The notes beneath the pieces were generated by a model. The model saw nothing but the letters and a program-made list of their open reading frames with translations. It was not told the DNA's origin and did no database searches. From an uncultured Alphaproteobacteria bacterium (GTDB lineage Bacteria > Pseudomonadota > Alphaproteobacteria > RF32 > CAG-239): 64,000 nt of DNA. Of the stretch, positions 34,118 through 42,087 are shown in pieces; position 1 is the first letter of the stretch, and every line of letters starts with the position of its first letter. Location of the stretch: the NCBI GenBank assembly GCA_910577095.1, contig CAJTLY010000004.1, forward strand, positions 60,572 to 124,571. Direction: 5' to 3'. Position numbers and translations under genes: made by a program.

Positions 34118-34987
34118 TTATACAGCTTCCAGTAAATAATCGGCTTCTATCCGCAAATCTTTCATGTAGGCGCGCAAGTCGTCAAATTCGCCTTCGTCGG
34201 TCATGTTTTTGTAACTGATTCCCGAAGTTACCAACGCGGTCTTCAACCCCAGACTGGCAGCCCCCAAAATATCGGTTTCCAACGTATCGCCCACCATCAG
34301 GATTCTTTCGGGCGCGATATTTTCATATTCCTCCAAGGCGGCAACAAATATCTCCGGATACGGTTTGCCGAAATACTCCGTTTCACCGCCGATTTCCTCA
34401 TAATAACGCGCCAGACTTCCCTGACAGACGACCGGTTCGTCATAACCGCCGACATAAGCGCGCAAGTCGGGGTTGGCACAAACCAGCGTCAATCCCTGTT
34501 CGGCAAATTTCCGCAACTCGCGCTTGAAAGGCTCAACCGTCAAAACATTTACCGTCTTTCCTTCCCGGCAGATTTTCGGAATACCGATAAAAACAAAATC
34601 GGCCGCGGCGGGTTCGCTGACTTCAACATAACGGCTGTCGGCAAACAAAGCGGCTTCCTTTATTCCGTAAACATAATATCTCAGCCGCCGACGATCAGCA
34701 GAAAAGCAACGGTATGCCAACTCTCCCGACGAAAAAATCCGATCATAGTGAACGCCTTTTTCCAAACCGCGGACCGACTGAACTTTTTCCATTGCTTTCA
34801 CCCGTTCGGTTCCGTTGGAAAGGATAACCACCTTTTTGCCCGCCTGCTTCAACGCCGCCAAATGCGCAGCCGCATTCTCATATAAACGGCTGCCGTCCCA
34901 CAACACCCCGAAAACGTCAAAAACAAATAAGTCAAAATCGTTTTTTAAAGAAAGAACATTTTTCAAAGTTGTAATATTCGCTGGCAT
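34118..34987 (-). CDS. HAD-superfamily IIA hydrolase (TIGR01459-like)
   Basis: Phosphatase-like protein of 289 residues. Motif I is FVFDVFGVLWDG (the Asp nucleophile and the D-x-D-type second position replaced by V-F-G as in this subclass), motif II VVILSNGTERV, then a IIA-type cap, GKPYPEIFVAALEEY with the motif III lysine, and motif IV LMVGDTLETDILGAASLG. The layout matches the alphaproteobacterial HAD-IIA group often annotated TIGR01459; its substrate is not known. It stands alone, converging on the lipoprotein gene and diverging from the methyltransferase gene. Confidence 0.8.
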   Translation of the reverse strand: MPANITTLKNVLSLKNDFDLFVFDVFGVLWDGSRLYENAAAHLAALKQAGKKVVILSNGTERVKAMEKVQSVRGLEKGVHYDRIFSSGELAYRCFSADRRRLRYYVYGIKEAALFADSRYVEVSEPAAADFVFIGIPKICREGKTVNVLTVEPFKRELRKFAEQGLTLVCANPDLRAYVGGYDEPVVCQGSLARYYEEIGGETEYFGKPYPEIFVAALEEYENIAPERILMVGDTLETDILGAASLGLKTALVTSGISYKNMTDEGEFDDLRAYMKDLRIEADYLLEAV

Positions 34988-35032
34988 TTTTTATTTTTCC
35001 CGTTATCATCAGTGGGCAAGGAGAACATGTTT

Positions 35033-35782
35033 ATGGCCGATTATACTCAAGACTACTTATTAGACAAGAAAATAAAGATTTTTCAACCGAACGACGGTTA
35101 TCGGGCCTCTTCGGATGCCGTATTTTTGTCTTCCCTGCTTGACGGCGCGGCTCCCGGAGAAAAAATTCTCGATGTCGGTTCAGGCACCGGAGCGGTTTCG
35201 CTGTGCCTGGCCCACCGTTTTCCCCAAACTTCAATTACCGGAATCGAAATCCAACCCCGTTTGGCGGAACTGTCGGCCATGAGCGCCGACGCCAACGGTT
35301 TTGACAAGCTAAAATATATCAACGCCGATATCCGGCAACCGCTCAACGAACTTGCCAACGGCAGTTTTCATCATGTGATCACCAACCCGCCCTACGCCGA
35401 TCGCGACATGCCTTCGCCCAACCCGAGCAAGGCCGCCGCCCACAACCTTCAACAGTTCGACCTTTCGGCATGGATTGCCTTTTGTTTGAAAATGTTGCGA
35501 CCGCACGGTTATTTTTATATTGTCAACCGTGCCGAAGCGCTGGACCAAATCTTGGCTTCTTTATATAAAAAAGCGGGCGCCGCCGTTATTGTGCCGCTTT
35601 TTTCCAAAACCGGACAAACGGCAAAACGCGTTTTGATTTCCGCCCGCAAAGATTCAAAAGCGCCGACGCGCATTTTTCCCGGCTTGACCGTCCACGATTC
35701 TTCCGGCGCTTATACCGAACGTGCCCACGGCATTCTACGCGAAGGACTGTCGCTTTTCTACGAAACCAGCTCTGCAAAATAG
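35033..35782 (+). CDS. TrmN6-like (adenine-N6) methyltransferase
   Basis: SAM-dependent methyltransferase of 249 residues. ILDVGSGTGAVSLCLAHRFP is motif I and ITNPPYADRDM the N-P-P-Y that marks N6-adenine or N-glutamine methylation. The opening QPNDGYRASSDAVFLSSLL is the typical start of the YfiC/TrmN6 group that modifies A37 of tRNA-Val; the substrate is inferred from that. I chose ATG 35033 because AAGGAG (35018-35023) is nine bases away; ATG 35027 would leave only three. The 3' end overlaps the converging GGDEF gene by 25 bases. Confidence 0.85.
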   Translation: MADYTQDYLLDKKIKIFQPNDGYRASSDAVFLSSLLDGAAPGEKILDVGSGTGAVSLCLAHRFPQTSITGIEIQPRLAELSAMSADANGFDKLKYINADIRQPLNELANGSFHHVITNPPYADRDMPSPNPSKAAAHNLQQFDLSAWIAFCLKMLRPHGYFYIVNRAEALDQILASLYKKAGAAVIVPLFSKTGQTAKRVLISARKDSKAPTRIFPGLTVHDSSGAYTERAHGILREGLSLFYETSSAK

Positions 35783-36378
35783 ACAATCCGGTCGTTACCG
35801 GAATCAATAGCCTTCTGCAACGCTGCAATCGCCTGACCGACCAACGTCGCCTGACTGACCGCATCACCGTCAAAAACACTGACACCGATATTATAGGCCA
35901 GCCGGTATCCGTGAGATCCGACAATAAGCGGCTGTGACAGCAGCGCGGCAATTTTTTCGGTTTCAATTCCGATTTCCGCACTTCCGCCGATATTCGGCAC
36001 CATAATCCAAAAATGATAATTAATCCCGCGCGCCACCGTATAATTTTTCGGCAACGCCTGTTGCAACATATCCGCCGCCCGGCGCAAAATCTGTTTTTGA
36101 ACCGCCTCGTCGCCGGTTTGCGGCAAATCGCGAATAAAAATGCCGATCACCGCAATCTGAAATCGGCGCATTCGGATGTCTTTCAGCAGTTCTCCGGTCA
36201 ACGCCGTCTGTAAACGGTCTTCAAACAAATGAAAACTGGGCAGCCCGGTCAGACGGTCAAACATACACCCCGCACTTTCGAAAGCAGTTTCCCGGTCAGG
36301 CGACGTCCGTTCGCCGTCCGAAGTTTCCGGCATTTTCTCATTCCGAGAAAAAACGTCCGATATCGTTGTGTCAGCCAT
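35758..36378 (-). CDS. Degenerate GGDEF-domain protein
   Basis: 206 residues. DRLTGLPSFHLFEDRLQTAL is the conserved N-terminal helix of diguanylate cyclase domains, and SQATLVGQAIAALQKAIDSG the C-terminal part (A-D-x-A-L-Y-x-A-K equivalent). The signature itself is destroyed: the position reads RGINYHFWIMVP. It should therefore not make c-di-GMP; it may bind a ligand or partner. The first 40 residues are disordered. It follows rpoH by 27 bases on the same strand, so it may share that transcript. Confidence 0.7.
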   Translation of the reverse strand: MADTTISDVFSRNEKMPETSDGERTSPDRETAFESAGCMFDRLTGLPSFHLFEDRLQTALTGELLKDIRMRRFQIAVIGIFIRDLPQTGDEAVQKQILRRAADMLQQALPKNYTVARGINYHFWIMVPNIGGSAEIGIETEKIAALLSQPLIVGSHGYRLAYNIGVSVFDGDAVSQATLVGQAIAALQKAIDSGNDRIVYFAELVS

Positions 36379-36405
36379 GACACATCCTCCGCATTAAACT
36401 GTTTG

Positions 36406-37281
36406 TTACTGCATGACTTCCACCGCTTTGCGGATTTTACGGATCGAATTGAGTTCGATCTGCCGTACCCGTTCTTTCGAAATGGCATAAGATTTGCTCA
36501 AATCGTCCAGAGTAATCGATTTTTCATATAAACGGCGTTTAAACAAAATGTCTTTTTCACGCGGATTAAGACAACTCAACGCCTGATTAAACAACTTTTT
36601 GCGATAATTCATCGTTTCGGTCCGGCTCAGCCATTCTTCCTGATTCGGCTTGGTGTCGGCAATAAAGTCCAACAACTCGGATCCGTTGTCCGACGAAGAA
36701 TCAACCAGCACGTTCAACGACCCGTCATGAGACTTCAGCCGCGTATTCATATCCGTAACTTCCTGCATGCTGACGTCCAGCGAACTGGCAATGTTTTGAA
36801 TCACGTCCTGCGACATTTCACGATCATCGGTAAGATTGAGACGGTTTTTTACCTTGCGCAGATTAAAGAACAATTTTTTCTGGGCGGCCGTGGTTCCGAT
36901 CTTAACCAGCGACCAAGAATTCAATACATATTTCTGCACGGCAGCCCTGATCCACCATAACGCATAAGTTGAAAAACGAAAGCCCTTGTCGGGGTCAAAT
37001 TTGTCGATCGCATACAACAAGCCGATGTTTCCTTCGGAAATCATTTCTGCAACCGGAAGTCCGTATCCGCGAAACTTGGAAACGACCTTAACCACCAGCC
37101 GCAAATGCGACGTAATCAGACGGTAAGAAATCTTGGCATCGCGAGTACGGATATATTCTTTAGCCAAATTATACTCCTCTTCCTGCGATAAAATGGGGAA
37201 TTGTTTAATGTTTTGCAAATACCTAGATAAATTAACCTCCGGGGAAAAGTCCAACCCGTCTAACGAAATCTGATTATCCAT
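36406..37281 (-). CDS. rpoH: RNA polymerase heat-shock sigma factor RpoH (sigma-32)
   Basis: Directs RNA polymerase to heat-shock promoters. 291 residues from ATG 37281, which has a strong AGGAGG site; the frame stays open to 37440 without similarity. Region 2: EYNLAKEYIRTRDAKISYRL, LVVKVVSKFRGYGLP, MISEGNIGLLYAIDKFDPDK and FRFSTYALWWIRAAVQKYVL. The RpoH box QKKLFFNLRK is present and separates it from other group 3/4 factors. Region 4 ends with an HTH (ISKERVRQIELNSIRKIRKA). Adjacent rluD and the DUF6476-like gene match the usual alphaproteobacterial order. Confidence 0.93.
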   Translation of the reverse strand: MDNQISLDGLDFSPEVNLSRYLQNIKQFPILSQEEEYNLAKEYIRTRDAKISYRLITSHLRLVVKVVSKFRGYGLPVAEMISEGNIGLLYAIDKFDPDKGFRFSTYALWWIRAAVQKYVLNSWSLVKIGTTAAQKKLFFNLRKVKNRLNLTDDREMSQDVIQNIASSLDVSMQEVTDMNTRLKSHDGSLNVLVDSSSDNGSELLDFIADTKPNQEEWLSRTETMNYRKKLFNQALSCLNPREKDILFKRRLYEKSITLDDLSKSYAISKERVRQIELNSIRKIRKAVEVMQ

Positions 37282-37465
37282 AAAAAACCTCCTGCATATT
37301 GGATTATCATTTGGAGATGATATAAAAAAATTCAACCTCTGCGTTAGTTGTGTTGTAAACTGAATTTCCTTTTTGGAGAAGTACTTAAAATTAGTTAACC
37401 GATAACGAAAAGTTTGTACACTCCTCATTATTGCGCCCAAAAGTTGTAGAAGATAATTTACATTG

Positions 37466-38446
37466 TCAGATCAGAGAGCAGACTTCCAAAAGCTGCTGCA
37501 TATCGGCTGGAAAATCGACCGCAAACTGCATGAATTCTCCGGAACGCGGATGAACAAAACCCAGCGACGCCGCATGTAAAGCCTGCCGCGAAAACGCGTT
37601 GACATAATTCTTAACCGCCGGTGTCAACCCCCGGATCTGCGTTTTCCCCGGTTTGACATAGACCTGATCCCCCACCAAATGACAGCCTGTCGAAGCCATA
37701 TGAACCCGAATCTGATGAGTGCGGCCGGTCTCCAAATTGCATTTTATCAGGCTGACGGCATCACTGAGGCTTTTCAGACATTGATAATGCGTTACCGCCG
37801 TCTTGCCGCCGCTTTCGACCACTGCCATCTTTTTACGGTCAAACCGGCTGCGGGCAATATTGCCGCGCACAGTTCCGGCGGCCGGCCGCGGCGTTCCGTA
37901 CACCACCGCATAATAAGTCCGCTCAATGCTGTGATCAAAAAACTGAGCCGACAACCCCTGATGGGCAAAATCGTTTTTGGCAACCACCAGCAAACCGCTG
38001 GTATCCTTATCAATCCGATGCACAATTCCCGGCCGTTTGACGCCGCCGATTCCCGACAGGTTGTCGCGGCAATGGTACAACAGGGCGTTCACCAGCGTTC
38101 CGTGATAGGCGCCCGGCGCCGGATGCACGGTCATTCCGGCCGGCTTGTTGACGACGATCAAATCGTCATCTTCATAAACGATTTCCAGTTCAATATTTTC
38201 CGCTTCGGGCTCGGCTTCGTCGGGCGGGGGTACCATAATCGCAAAACTGTCACCGCTGCGCACTTTGAAATCGTTGTCGGTGATAATGTTGTCGTCCGAA
38301 CTCACATAACCGGCGGCAATCAGTTTCTGCAGCCGCGAACGCGACATTCCGGGCACGGTCTCGCGCAAAAAACGGTCCAGCCGCATCCCTGCCTGGTCGG
38401 CGGCGGCCGGTGCCGAAAAAAATATGTTGCCGTCATCTACATTCAT
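37466..38446 (-). CDS. rluD: 23S rRNA pseudouridine synthase RluD family
   Basis: Pseudouridine synthase acting on 23S rRNA helix 69 (positions 1911/1915/1917 in E. coli, by family). 326 residues from ATG 38446 (MNVDDGN). S4 RNA-binding domain: GMRLDRFLRETVPGMSRSRL. Catalytic motif: GIVHRIDKDTSGLLVVAKN with the essential Asp; GRTHQIRVHMA is motif III. The start overlaps no other gene; the DUF6476-like gene diverges 80 bases away. Lies upstream of rpoH on the same strand, separated by 184 bases. Confidence 0.92.
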   Translation of the reverse strand: MNVDDGNIFFSAPAAADQAGMRLDRFLRETVPGMSRSRLQKLIAAGYVSSDDNIITDNDFKVRSGDSFAIMVPPPDEAEPEAENIELEIVYEDDDLIVVNKPAGMTVHPAPGAYHGTLVNALLYHCRDNLSGIGGVKRPGIVHRIDKDTSGLLVVAKNDFAHQGLSAQFFDHSIERTYYAVVYGTPRPAAGTVRGNIARSRFDRKKMAVVESGGKTAVTHYQCLKSLSDAVSLIKCNLETGRTHQIRVHMASTGCHLVGDQVYVKPGKTQIRGLTPAVKNYVNAFSRQALHAASLGFVHPRSGEFMQFAVDFPADMQQLLEVCSLI

Positions 38447-38525
38447 ATTTGCGAAAATAAAATTTTTGTTATATAATCTGATAAATGTATACATGGTATT
38501 TGCCAAATTGCAAGGATTTAAGTTG

Positions 38526-38813
38526 ATGCTGAAACTCAGACTGATTAAGGCCGCCGTCTTGTTGATGACCTTTTTGCTGCTTTTCGGCACCGTTCTTTTG
38601 ATCGCCCGCTTTGCCGGACGCATCGGCGGACGCGGCGAAACTTCCGCCGCGATGCCGGTTTTGCTTGAAGAACCCGACGGCTCGCAAATTGTGCAAATAT
38701 CTTCCGGTCCCGACCGCCTGTACATTTTGGTTCGCGGCGGCAACCGGCCGGATCGTATTATTATATTCGATCACCGGACACAGCGGAAAATTTCTAATAT
38801 CAACATTAATTGA
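38526..38813 (+). CDS. DUF6476-like single-span membrane protein
   Basis: 95 residues from ATG 38526 (AAGGA nine bases upstream; the frame is open further but without a ribosome site). A membrane helix at about 9-32 (VLLMTFLLLFGTVLLIARFAG), then a periplasmic domain with LLEEPDGSQIVQISSGPDRL and RPDRIIIFDHRTQRK. The size, topology and place divergent from rluD-rpoH match the alphaproteobacterial DUF6476 family; the family's function is unknown to me. The following gene begins seven bases later, so the two are probably co-transcribed. Confidence 0.65.
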   Translation: MLKLRLIKAAVLLMTFLLLFGTVLLIARFAGRIGGRGETSAAMPVLLEEPDGSQIVQISSGPDRLYILVRGGNRPDRIIIFDHRTQRKISNININ

Positions 38814-38820
38814 GGTTACA

Positions 38821-39735
38821 ATGAGCGAAGATTCCGAAGACATTATCAAAAGACTGACCGACGACGTTCCCGAAGGCAAGGCCACTTTTCCTTCCGATCA
38901 GGACGACGAGTTCAACCTGCTTCTCGACAATTTTATTCAATCGGAATTGAAAAATATCGAAGAAGAAAAAAACAATACCCGGATCATGCTTGAAGAACCG
39001 GAACCGCAGCCGATCAAAAAAGATGCCAGCGACGACGAGGTTGCCGACGCTCTGGAACTGGCCGAACAAAAACTTTACACGGCTTACCGCAATTATGTCG
39101 ACGCCATTCAGGCCATCGCTTCTTCCCACGGCCTGGAAGCACCGGTTTTTCACATCAAGGCACAAGTGCTTTACCCGCGGTACACGCCCAGTCTCGGCAA
39201 TCTGATCAGCATTGACGTGTTGCAGGGCTGGGACACCATGTTCGAAGCCTTTCCCGACGACATTATCAAAATCAAGCCCAACGCTTCCGACGAAGAACTG
39301 CTTGATTTTGCCGAACAGCATACCGACGAGAATTTGCAAATGGCGGTCGTTTCCTATGTTGAAATTCTGTTCGAAATTGAAGGCTGCGAAATTGCATACG
39401 AAAAGCGCCTGCTCGAATACGAACATCGCAAAATCGAAGAAGAAATCATCGAAGAACACCGTAAACGCGGCGAACGCGCCCGCAAATACATTCAGGCCAT
39501 CGAAAAGAAAATGTTCCCCATTAACGCCGAACGCCTGGTTCAGGGCTATTTCAAAACGGCACTCAAAGACCCCGACGGCTCTTTTCAGGCTCTGACCACC
39601 AACCCGGCTATTTTTTCGCCGATTGAAATTGACAAAATCAAACCGCGCTTTTTCGGCCTCATCAAACCGACTCCGCGCGACGGACTGATATACAACCGCA
39701 AAATCGGGGACTTTTTAAAGAAACTGAAGGTTTAA
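38821..39735 (+). CDS. Acidic cytoplasmic protein, unknown; first gene of coupling-protein cassette region
   Basis: 304 residues, strongly acidic, without signal or membrane segments. A disordered, acidic N-terminal 70 residues (EDSEDIIKRLTDDVPEGK) is followed by a helical domain with a long charged coiled coil (about 205-240, EYEHRKIEEEIIEEHRKRGE). The C-terminus (FFGLIKPTPRDGLIYNRKIG) looks conserved. No family recognised. Its place seven bases after the DUF6476-like gene and just before the secretion cassette leaves open which group it belongs to; a role as adaptor for the coupling ATPase is possible but only inferred. Confidence 0.65.
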   Translation: MSEDSEDIIKRLTDDVPEGKATFPSDQDDEFNLLLDNFIQSELKNIEEEKNNTRIMLEEPEPQPIKKDASDDEVADALELAEQKLYTAYRNYVDAIQAIASSHGLEAPVFHIKAQVLYPRYTPSLGNLISIDVLQGWDTMFEAFPDDIIKIKPNASDEELLDFAEQHTDENLQMAVVSYVEILFEIEGCEIAYEKRLLEYEHRKIEEEIIEEHRKRGERARKYIQAIEKKMFPINAERLVQGYFKTALKDPDGSFQALTTNPAIFSPIEIDKIKPRFFGLIKPTPRDGLIYNRKIGDFLKKLKV

Positions 39736-39743
39736 CCCGATAA

Positions 39744-39793
39744 TTTGTCTACAGAAAAATATAGACAAAACAAAAAAACGATGTTACTATAAT
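39744..39793 (+). promoter_or_regulatory. Promoter with inverted-repeat operator before the coupling-protein cassette
   Basis: A perfect TATAAT lies at 39788-39793. Upstream, TTTGTCTA (39744-39751) and TAGACAAA (39762-39769) form an exact inverted repeat ten bases apart, overlapping the expected -35 region, as a repressor or activator site would. The -35 itself is poor. Confidence 0.45.
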
Positions 39794-39833
39794 ACAAAAT
39801 TAGATTTAACAAAGTCTAAAAGAGGATAAAGAG

Positions 39834-41492
39834 ATGGCACCAGAACAAACAACACCCCCTCCGGTCGAAAAAGAGCAGCCTCAACAGCAGGCCGCCGCTG
39901 TCAAAACGGGCGAAGGCAGTTCCAAACCTGCCGTAACGGTCAATCAGGGAGCCGAAAGACGAATTGCTGAAATCAACGAAATGCTGAACAACAAAGTTCT
40001 CAGCGTTGACGAACGTACCAAGTTGGAAGCCGAACGCGACCAACTTAAAGGCAGCAATGCGCAAGGTGCCACCAACCAGAGAAACGACGACGACGTCAAA
40101 GGCGATGACGACAAAAAGAACAGCTTCAAAGAAGACGACATCATTAAGTACATGTATAACGAATGGATGATCGCCCTCTTCTGTTGGGCCGGCGGCAAAA
40201 TCGAAAAAGCGGCGGGGACCGCTTATGCCCGCCTGGAACGCCGCATCATCGAAGCCGGCATCAAACGTCGTGCCTTCGCAAAAAAAGCCAAAGGAACCAA
40301 CACTTATAAGACTTATGAGAGTGTTTCCGAAATGCGCAAAAAAACCAGCGATGAAATAAAAAAACGCGATCACGGAAGACTCAAAAGCGTACAAGACATT
40401 GCCACCGCCATCGGCGAAGGCCGAATGACCGGCGATTCCGCTTCCGATGTTTTGGCTTTGGCCAAATATATGGGGGTTGACGCCGCAAACGTCAAAGAAG
40501 ACTCCCGCACCAAAGAAATCATCGAGATGTCGCTCAGACACAAGGCGATCAAAGACTCTCTGTATCAAACTCTCGGCATTTCGGCCGAAGAGGTCGCCCA
40601 AAATCCCAACCTGGTTCAGCAACGTATGAAAGCGCTGCAAAAAGACAAAGAGCAAAAAGAGCTTTTTGGCAATGCAAAAAGAATCTATACCGACATGGTC
40701 GCTTCACAGAAAAAGCTTTGCGAAACCGGCGGTCGTTTTGCCCTGCAGGAAAGCCGCCGCATCACTTTCGAATCGACGCTTGATCAATCTGCAGTCCTGA
40801 TGGCAGAAGCCCAAATGCTCGACGCGGCTGCCAAAGACGGAAAGGCTTTTGCCGGCAAAGATCTGACCGAAGTCTTCAAAGCGCAAACAGAAACCGCCCG
40901 CGCTTCACTCACTCAGGTAACCGAAGCGGAAAAGAAGAGTTATATTGCCGGAACCAACCTTCAACAGCTCAATACGGCCGCACCGACCGGAATGAGACCG
41001 ATTAAAACCAACGTTATGGGTTCTGTCGAAGACTATCACCGCATGGCACAACGGGCTTCGAAAGCGTCACTGGGCAATATGCTGCACTTACGATTTGCCG
41101 AGATGGGCGTAAAACCCCACGAAAACGTTGCGCTTGCCAACCTTCATACCAGTCTCACCAAGAAAAAGGGACAGCTCCGAGAAGAAGAGATCGATCGGGA
41201 TTATCAGCGCGGTCAGCAACTCGAAGAAGCATATGCCCAACGCTCCGCTCCGCGCAACATGAGTGAAGAAGCCTCAGCCCAGGCTGCCAACGAACAGGAA
41301 TTGCAGGCACGCCGCAATAATGTTGGTCAGCAGTTGGAAGCCAACGCCGCCCGTTGGAACCAACATATTGCCAGCCCGATTGCCGGACGTATTGCGACGC
41401 TTAAACGCGCCAAAGAAAAAGAATTGATTGCCGAGGGCGCAAGAACCAACTTCCAAGGCTGGAGAATTGCTCCCCAGGGCAAAGAGATATAA
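39834..41492 (+). CDS. Large helical protein of the coupling-protein cassette, unknown
   Basis: 552 residues. A disordered Pro/Gln-rich start (TTPPPVEKEQPQQQAAAVK) leads to charged helices; one short hydrophobic stretch near 108-120 (WMIALFCWAGGKIEK) is too weak to be a sure membrane span. The rest (150-552) is mostly coiled coil rich in Ala, Glu, Lys, Arg. The tail is charged (KEKELIAEGARTNFQGW). No known domain. AGAGGATAAAGAG precedes the ATG, and the next gene starts two bases after the stop. Structural component, chaperone or secreted substrate of the linked secretion ATPase are all possible. Confidence 0.65.
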   Translation: MAPEQTTPPPVEKEQPQQQAAAVKTGEGSSKPAVTVNQGAERRIAEINEMLNNKVLSVDERTKLEAERDQLKGSNAQGATNQRNDDDVKGDDDKKNSFKEDDIIKYMYNEWMIALFCWAGGKIEKAAGTAYARLERRIIEAGIKRRAFAKKAKGTNTYKTYESVSEMRKKTSDEIKKRDHGRLKSVQDIATAIGEGRMTGDSASDVLALAKYMGVDAANVKEDSRTKEIIEMSLRHKAIKDSLYQTLGISAEEVAQNPNLVQQRMKALQKDKEQKELFGNAKRIYTDMVASQKKLCETGGRFALQESRRITFESTLDQSAVLMAEAQMLDAAAKDGKAFAGKDLTEVFKAQTETARASLTQVTEAEKKSYIAGTNLQQLNTAAPTGMRPIKTNVMGSVEDYHRMAQRASKASLGNMLHLRFAEMGVKPHENVALANLHTSLTKKKGQLREEEIDRDYQRGQQLEEAYAQRSAPRNMSEEASAQAANEQELQARRNNVGQQLEANAARWNQHIASPIAGRIATLKRAKEKELIAEGARTNFQGWRIAPQGKEI

Positions 41493-41494
41493 AA

Positions 41495-42019
41495 ATGAAA
41501 AAGTTGGCACAATACCTGCGGCTGGCTCTGGTTATGGCCGGATGGACAGCTTTATACATCTGGATCATCGGCCTTGTTATGAATTATTTTTGGCATTTTG
41601 ACATTTTCCAGAAACGTTACTGGGAAATCATCGGTGATTTTTGGCGGGAAGGCGGCGTCATCGACCAACCGTCCGAATATATGTTTTTATTCACTTTGCT
41701 GATGATCATTCCGATTTGGATTTTGGGCTTTAAAAAAGCCAAAAAATTATCTTACGTCAAAATTATTTTCTTTCCCGTTTTTTGGTACCACGACTATATC
41801 GGCCGCAAGTATGCCGGTCAGCCGACACATATCGTACTGAAAAATATGGGCGGCGGCAAAGTTAAAAAACAGACACCGCAGCAAATGATGGAGGAAATGA
41901 TTTCCAGCCGGATGCCTCAGGCAAAAGAAAAGAAAGATTTGAATTCCAGTAAAATACGCAGCAATTTTGAACAAAAAAACCGTAATTTTCACGAAAAGAA
42001 AAATTCCGGGGATTCCTAA
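41495..42019 (+). CDS. Membrane protein with WHFDI motif (paralogue of the 42088 product)
   Basis: 174 residues: two or three membrane helices in the first 95 residues, then a basic cytoplasmic tail (KKQTPQQMMEEMISSRMPQA) of about 70 residues. W33-H-F-D-I37 and the following W...D.W....VI..PSE..F and IPIWILG recur at matching places in the first 80 residues of the product of the next gene, so the two arose by duplication. Not a family known to me. An imperfect hairpin (CGCAGGATG with CATCTTGCG, 42021-42054) sits between the two genes. Confidence 0.65.
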   Translation: MKKLAQYLRLALVMAGWTALYIWIIGLVMNYFWHFDIFQKRYWEIIGDFWREGGVIDQPSEYMFLFTLLMIIPIWILGFKKAKKLSYVKIIFFPVFWYHDYIGRKYAGQPTHIVLKNMGGGKVKKQTPQQMMEEMISSRMPQAKEKKDLNSSKIRSNFEQKNRNFHEKKNSGDS

Positions 42020-42087
42020 TCGCAGGATGTAAAACACTTATTAACCATCTTGCGGTTACAATGGGTAAAAATTTTATGGAGACTTAG

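Noticed and set aside
39816..40655. 279-codon minus-strand frame opposite the 39834 gene
   Set aside because: Phe/Gly-rich antisense frame; the plus-strand frame has the ribosome site and fits the operon.
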